A stretch of DNA of 64,000 bases from Membranipora membranacea (Eukaryota > Bryozoa > Gymnolaemata > Cheilostomatida > Membraniporidae): contig OU612071.1 in assembly GCA_914767715.1 (NCBI GenBank), forward strand, positions 19,464,948 through 19,528,947, written 5' to 3'. Under the pieces are notes generated by a model that worked only from the letters and a program-made list of their open reading frames with translations, was not told the DNA's origin and searched no databases. Shown here one piece after another: positions 57,432-64,000 of this stretch (position 1 is the first letter of the stretch; each line of letters starts with the position of its first letter). The position numbers and the translations under genes were made by a program.

Positions 57432-60400
57432 AGTTACCTATATCGAGATAGAAGATTTCCACAAACTGCATCCTGCAAGAGACATCACATTCATGCTGAT
57501 TGAATGGAGCGAGCCTGACGCAATTCTAATCGCTAGAACAACCTACTTGGCAAAATACCGTGATGGGGATGAAAAAACAATATCAGGACAGTGGTTGGCA
57601 GGATATAGAGAAGCCATTGGCACTAACGCAAAATACAATCTCATAACAGGGTTCATCCAAAATACCGCAAGCAGCTTACTGTTAGTTGACAGAGGAAGTA
57701 AACTAATACGACAGCTAGACTTGAAAACAGGAAGAACAAGCAGATATGCTGGACGCACAGGCACGACTGGCCATCTCGATAATACAAGACTGAACGCGTT
57801 ACTAACTTCTCCCTTTGGCATAATCAAATCCATTCTTGAGCCAAACACCTTTTACGTGAGTGATACAGGAACACACAAGATCAGGAGACTAAACGAAACA
57901 CACTTGACAACAGCTTTCGATGGATTCCCCCTTACTTCTCCAAAAGGAATGACATTAGATCAGGACAACCCGCTCATACTGTACGTTGTCATCAACCATG
58001 GCGTAGCTATGCTGAACTTGCTTAGTGGACATGCGACTCAACTCAATGCAGCAGGGACAATAGGATTTAAGGATGGAGATTTTGGGGTGGTGAAATTCAG
58101 TTATCCGGAAAATATCATCCAACCAACAAAGGGAAGCTTTATCGTAACTGACAAAGAGAATGACCGATTGAGGATAATGGATAAAGGCAACAGCTCCTTC
58201 TCTTCAATATGTACAGGTAGCATTATTTTGTTTCCTTCTATGTGGCAGCCAGCTACTTTTATTAAACAATGTCTGTAATATGAGGTCTATCATCGATTTT
58301 CTTTTGTTGTTTGTAACATGCCCCAGAAATCATTCGTATATATTTACATATCTCTAGGTGTAAGAGGTGAGAAGAACGGTGCGATATCTGTGTGTAACCT
58401 TTTTTTACCAAGATGTTTGCTGAGCATCAACAGCAGTTTAATGCTGATTGGAGAAGGGCCGGAGTTGAAAGCTTTGAAACTCACTACTGGTATGTCTCAT
58501 TGATACATTACTTTCTGTATTAAAGTGATTTCTGAGCGCACTTGGTTATCATTTCTGTCGCTGCAACTATGTAAATGATGGGACATAAAAAGTTAATTTT
58601 GTTGTATATATGTTTCACTCTTTATATTTCACAGACAACAGTTCCCAGTGGATAACAAAGCCCCAACCACCACAAACCACAACGACATCAACCACAACGA
58701 CACCAACCACATCGACATCAATCGCAAAGTCAATTTTTAAGAGCGACCAGTCCATTTTCAGTACTGATGAGGAAGCAAAAACAAGTCAAGATGGTTTCTA
58801 TGCGGCTGTGATACTAGGATGTAATATATTCATATATACATACTCATAAACATATACATAAGTGTATTAATACTAAATCCGATATCATTGTGCTTTACTC
58901 ATCTGATTCGAGTTTTGTTACACTAACAGCTCACCCTCTTGGATCCTGAATGAACTAAAAGTAGTTTTGCATTGAGTCGTGTTCAAATGTGTAATTATGC
59001 AGGACCCATAGCTTGGAATAGCAATACACGTTCTACTGAAAATTAGGAACAGCACTAATAACAAATTAACCGATTATCTCCTATCAATTTTTATATCTAA
59101 TGAACGTAGGAGTCGTTCCCCAGCAGTAACTCATAAAAATATGTACACAGCCACATAGTTTGATAATGCTTCATTGTTTATTTACAGCCTTACTTGGAGT
59201 GATCATGATAGCTTTGATAGTAGCATCAGTTTACCATTCGAGATTAATCAAATCGCAGTGAGTACACAGCTATGTCCATATATGTACCGGTTCCTCATCG
59301 ATCTCACAATTTTTACCCGACCTAGAACATGTATCCCTACATTTCTGCCCACTGCTGGTAAAAAGCGTTATCTCATATTTTAATAATTCAGAGGCATCCA
59401 ACTTTAGATTAAATTTCCTTGAGAGTAAACAATTATTGATTAGTTTACATTATCCCATTATGTCATGTCACTAATCCTTTATTTAATTTCCAAAAGAAGA
59501 ACATTGTTGGATAATTAGTTTTCATTTAAATAAGGGATTAGTTTAATTGAGTTGAAATTATCAAAATATGAGATAACGCTTTTTACCAGCAGAGGGCAGA
59601 TTTGCTTCAGCCAACCCGTTTCCCGTAATTTCATCTTCTCCTGCAAAGAACAAGTAACCCTCAACTTCTATGGCAAGCCATAATGACCTTTTACTCCTAG
59701 TGCTAATGTGCACTTTTATACGAGATACAACTTTGAGAACTTAACATTAGAGAGTATGAATCTGCTAAGAGTTACTAAGAGTAAAATACATGCATTCAGA
59801 ATTTCCAGCAACTATCAACCCTGTGTTTTTTTGTTGAAAGTCTTCTCATCAGCTATGCTTTTTGATTAATAAAGGTTTAGCATGTGGAAACAGAGATGGT
59901 TGCGGTCCTCAAACCAGGAAGGAGCCAATAGATCTTCAGTCAATGGTAGGTTATCATCTGACTGATTCATTTCATATTATAAATCATTCTGGGTTCGAAG
60001 ATTGGTGCCGAGCATGAAAATCATTTAGCATCAATCAGTGTGAAGGGCCTCCCAATTTATGGACGACAGATTTTAATTTTTATAAACGAAATTTTGTCAG
60101 ATTTAGCGTATCATAATTTGTTGGCCTGAAGCCAGGTTCGATCATTGCTGTTACCATCTAAAGTTCATTACCAATGTACGGGGAAACACAATAAAGAAGC
60201 ATCATTTAACAGGCTTGTATTTCTAGAGGTGGCAGGGACGCTCTGCCTCCCCTAGAATGCTCAATAGAGTGACCTGAAAATGGTATATTTGAATATTCCA
60301 TGTCAGAATCAGCTCATTTGGTACTTCCATTTGCTATTTACGTCATTTGAACGATATGGATGCTGGGGAATGGTGACTCATTTTTTACAGCTTACGATCC

Positions 60401-62558
60401 CCAACCACCTGGTGATACTTCATACCCTCAAGGACTTTTGCCTCCCTACCAATATTAAAAAAATACGGCCCTGTTTAATGAACTGTGATTTTTTTAAAGT
60501 GCCTCTAAATTGTATTTGTTCAGTTAATGTTGGTGTTCTGATATAAAACAGCAAAATACAAAAAGCTCAGGTACATGTTGACTCTGCAATGTTTTTCTGC
60601 ATTACCATACAATGAACTAGCCTGTGAAATCGGTCTTTTAAATGATATTATGATAAATAGAGAAATGATAAGCTGACAAAGCTGTATGGTTTAATAGTGA
60701 GGCTGGGTACATGTATTTGCTTCCCATGTGATTAGTTTTTGTTCGAGCCCCTTGCAGTTTGATTATGCTTGAAAATTCACTAAAATGAAGTTACATGATT
60801 CAAATATCATTTTCTCACATTTTTTTGGGGTCATCTTCTATGATGTCATTTTGAAACAGAATCGTTAATAATAGTATAGGCAGATAAGAATTTTTAGAGC
60901 ATGTTAAAAGTGAATCTGGATTGTAGTGTGTATCGTTGAGAAAATCAAAAGGCATCATAGTTCTTAGAAGATTATTGTATACCAAAATATTGATACAATA
61001 AAGCAAAAACTCTGAACATTAAACCCATATGTACATTGATACATGTGTGCTACATTACATGATGGAAAAGAGTGTCGCATACCCATCCACAAGTCTGTTT
61101 TTTGGTGAATACTGATGCATTCAGAATAAATCTTTATTTTCAAATCTGTATGATTATCATTAAACAATATGCTCTGAAATACAGATGGCACTGTGGACAG
61201 TACTGTCCGTAGTGCACAGGCTCGTACTCATGATGAACCTCAAAGAGGGAGACCTGATAACAGGGCCAACAATCAACAGGTTCACTCCCCCGTAGCAGTA
61301 GAAGAAGCAGATAACAACTTGTCGTCGACGTCTCATAAGGGTAATGAAGGCCTGTTATCTAGAATTCCATTTTATTGATTTTTTTATCGTCACAAGATTT
61401 AAAAGTTTTCTTTCATGAGGTTTGATTTGACTGGATTTATTTGTTTTTGACATGTGACGTCCATCCATCCATACAGTTTTATTCAGTTCTTATATAATTA
61501 CCTATAAACAATATGCTCTACCATATAGATGGCACTGCAGAAAGTACTGTCCGTAAGGCACAGGCTCTTACCCATGGTGAACCTCGAAGAGGGAATGACA
61601 GGGCCAAAACTCGCCAGGTTAAATCTTCCCGAGCAGTTAAAGGAGTAGAGGGTACAGATAACAGCTTGGCATCTACCTCTCGTAATGGTACTAAAAATCC
61701 TGTTATCTAGACGTCAATTCATTAATTGTATGTATTTTATCAAGATTTAAAAGTTTTCTTTCGTGAGGTTTGATTTGACTGGATTTATTTGTTTTTTGCA
61801 TGGGACGTCCATCCATCCATCCATACAGTTTTATTCAGTTCTTACATGATTACATACAAACAATATGCTTTACCATACAGATGAGGCTGCAGAAAGTACT
61901 GACCATAATGTACAGGCTCGAAGACAGAAACCCGATAACAAGGTTGTCAATAGTCAGGCTAACTCATCCCTAGCAGTAGTAGAAGTAGAGGGTACAAATA
62001 ACAGCTTGTCATCTACATCTCATAACGGTTAATAAGAACTCTGTTATCTAGAATTCCATTTTATTGATTTTTTTATCGTCACAAGATTTAAAAGTTTTCT
62101 TTCATGAGGTTTGATTTGATCTTGCTTCATTTATTTATGGCTCGGGATGTCCCAACATACAGTCTCAAGCCTATGCTTAATCTTCAGCTACAATCATATA
62201 TGATGCTGGGCCCCCATGCTGACTAGCGATATGAGAAAATTTTATTCCGAATGTACGAAAAAATGTTTGTGCTTATTTCTTTGCAGGAGCGCGTGAAGCA
62301 TCAATGGAGGCAGATAAAGACCAGCCGCCTCGATCGAGCAGAAGGGAACGACGAGTCAGGAGAGATGTCCTTATTGAATACACTAGTACTGAACTTCCAC
62401 TCATAGATTTGTCTCAACCAACACAGCATTCAATGTTTTACCAATCAAACTTTTCAAACGCCACAAATACAAATCCATTCCACAACAACTTCCAACCAGC
62501 ACAGCAATCAAATTCCGACCAACTTTCTAACAACAAAGACACAAACCCATTCCTATAA
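57432..62558 (+). CDS. NHL-propeller single-pass membrane protein with repeated tail exons (5' end unresolved)
   Basis: Nine exons supported by GT-AG sites and matching phases: 57432-58216, 58358-58489, 58635-58820, 59188-59257, 59881-59945, 61185-61340, 61529-61687, 61881-62027, 62287-62558. Exons 1-2 encode an NHL-like beta-propeller (LLVDRGSKLIRQLDLKTG, NTFYVSDTGTHKIRRL, FIVTDKENDRLRIMD). Exon 3 is a Thr-rich stalk (TTTTSTTTTPTTSTS), likely O-glycosylated. The membrane helix spans the exon 3-4 junction (AAVILG then SLLGVIMIALIVASVY) and is followed by a basic stop-transfer. Exons 6-8 are three copies of one exon, about 50 residues each. Exon 9 has an Arg-rich patch, PLIDLS and two NPF motifs before the stop. 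Expected topology: propeller outside, tail inside. Signal-peptide exons upstream are not identified. A dead partial copy lies at 21.2 kb. Confidence 0.85.
59344..59600. mobile_element. MITE with 40-bp or longer inverted repeats, in an intron of the NHL gene
   Basis: TCTGCCCACTGCTGGTAAAA and the following AGCGTTATCTCATATTTT at the left are matched by their reverse complement at the right end (59556-59600) with few differences. The internal sequence is about 170 bp and AT-rich. It lies between exons 4 and 5. The target duplication is not clear. Confidence 0.8.
61165..62140 (+). repeat. Three tandem exon-intron units (about 344-352 bp each)
   Basis: Each unit has AAACAATATGCT before an acceptor, a 147-159-bp exon with phase 1 at both ends, and an intron starting GTAATG, GTACTA or GTTAAT. 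The introns share ATCTAGAATTCCATTTTATT and TTTAAAAGTTTTCTTTC. Exon starts at 61185, 61529 and 61881. A fourth, exonless piece of the unit continues to about 62140. Confidence 0.92.
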
Positions 62559-62696
62559 CAGTGTTACAGAACTTTTATTTCAGCCTCAACATTTTCGAAT
62601 ACTTTGATCTATAAGTTGCGTTCTGCCTGCTGTGTACTGGATAGAGGTAGTTGCTATATTCTCCTTACATTGTATCAACTTAGTTAGAGTTTACCA

Positions 62697-63692
62697 CATA
62701 CTTGCCAAGTAATCTAAATACAAAATAGGGAGATCTCACTTTACGGCGATACTGCACCACAACGTGGTGCTTCGAGGGTGCGAAGCACCCGAGTCACCCA
62801 CCTGGGGGTTTGGGGGCGGTGAGAGCCCCCCAACGGGGTACGGGGCGGAGCCCCGTCTGCAGAAGCTCTGAGAGCGTTTCCAGCCACTAGGAAGGGCTAA
62901 AAAGGTATATTTGACCCCAAATAATTTCATGTTTGTACTAGTACTTAATTAAATATAAAACTGAGGTGAAATACACTTTAAACAATTACAATCAATCCAT
63001 GGGCCCCTGGGACTCTTACATACATACCTTTACATTGTCAATGTCAAGTATCAAGCACCCCATTGGCAAAGTAGAGGCATGTAAGTCCCAGGTGTCCATG
63101 GCTACAAGTGCCCATGCATCATCAAGATCTGAAAATGTGCTCAGTCACAGACAGTGAGAATCCAGATAAGGTACTATATTCCTGTTTGACTAACATTAAA
63201 AATGTTTCAAAGTCTTTGGTCCAAGCTTTGTTAAATTGTAGTGGACCTACCTTTGGAATTGTTAGGTTTCTATTTCCTTTCACTTAAATTTAACTAGAGT
63301 AGACAGTACAAAATTAATACTACAAAATGTGTGATCTGAAAGGAAATGAAAACTAAATGTATACACTTGACTAGCTACTTTATATTGTGACCAATGACAG
63401 TCAATGTTGTGAGTTATGAGAGGATGCTATTGGTCATTTACAATAATAGGCTGAATCTTAACAAAACAGGTAAATTTGTTAGGATTATTTAATTTGATAA
63501 TTCTTTCAATTTTGTGTGCAAAGACCTTAACAGTCACTAGTCAACAACAACATGTGCTTGGATAACTATCAAAAAATTGCGATTGGACTGTTTTCTCTAA
63601 AATCTGGAGGAAATAGTGAGATTTACAAAAAGTGGGAGGTGGGTGTAAAAATCTGGAGGGTCGCGCCTAGATCGGGAGACTTGGCAAGTATG
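62697..63692. mobile_element. Non-autonomous hAT transposon, 996 bp
   Basis: Flanked by the 8-bp duplication GTTTACCA (62689-62696 and 63693-63700). Both ends read CATACTTGCCAAGT inward. It contains a GC-rich block (62750-62880) whose composition differs sharply from its surroundings. It lies 138 bp past the NHL gene's stop codon, close to or in that gene's 3' untranslated region. Confidence 0.93.
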
Positions 63693-63700
63693 GTTTACCA

Positions 63701-64000
63701 TAAGGATGCAACAACACAATTTACTTTTCACAATTCACATTACTTTACTGTCAACCCTGCAACGTTACGCAAGCCATTATGTTAATGATGTAACTGTTTT
63801 TTACTGTGAACAAAGTGGCTTGACCCAAGCCATTATTAGATAAAGGACTCGAGGATTCTTGCAAACCACATCGCATGTTTGTTTTAATCAGACCATATGT
63901 GTGCCCTGTTGACCTGGTGTTGAGACCACTGTCTAATGAATGAGAGCTTTTACTTTGATGATACCTGGAGTTGAGTTTATAGTTTTACCGTATTTTACTT
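63701..64000. other. Unassigned end of window
   Basis: Nothing recognised. Confidence 0.4.

Overview
Eukaryotic, animal-type genomic DNA: AT-rich, with intron-containing genes (GT-AG introns of about 60 bp to 1.7 kb) in a dense field of transposons. Ty3/gypsy, BEL/Pao, APE-type LINEs, hAT-type non-autonomous elements and tRNA-derived SINE relics occur together, which suggests a marine invertebrate. A sponge or cnidarian is my guess, because the minus-strand gene resembles an uncharacterised family I remember from those groups; that placement is an inference and unverified. No bacterial-style genes, CRISPR arrays or rRNAs are present.

Layout. 1.3-2.2 kb (-): BEL/Pao integrase relic. 2.6-3.5 kb: hAT-like element with an 8-bp target duplication. 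About 4.1-6.15 kb (+): 5' half of a LINE (74-bp leader repeats, ORF1, endonuclease), fused in frame to a 5'-truncated Ty3/gypsy element (about 6.15-10.55 kb) that carries Gag zinc knuckles, protease, RT, RNase H, integrase and a chromodomain. 10.9-11.1 kb: 73-bp tandem repeat. 13.2-15.6 kb (-): a second, decayed LINE. 15.6-17.5 kb: 933-bp tandem duplication, with a diverged inverted relative at 19.5-20.5 kb and a 1.06-kb hAT element between them. 21.2-21.6 kb (+): dead fragment of the NHL gene found at 57 kb.

25.5-34.1 kb (-): a 15-exon host-type gene reconstructed from splice phases, with paired E2F-like sites upstream, a one-base frameshift in exon 9, and introns holding a hAT element, two TA-flanked inverted-repeat elements with tRNA-like cores and a near-perfect 120-bp palindrome. 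36.7-45.05 kb (+): a young, apparently intact Ty3/gypsy element with about 1-kb LTRs and a 5-bp target duplication. Its LTRs carry a 45-bp minisatellite that stays open as an ORF, and its Pol has a duplicated N-terminal module. 45-57 kb: mostly unrecognised non-coding DNA with SINE relics and a hAT element that has a related empty site 1.6 kb away.

57.4-62.6 kb (+): the most interesting host gene, a nine-exon model for a single-pass membrane protein: NHL-like propeller, Thr-rich stalk, membrane helix, a cytoplasmic region built from one exon repeated three times, and a tail with two NPF motifs. A fifth hAT element (62.7-63.7 kb) lies immediately downstream.
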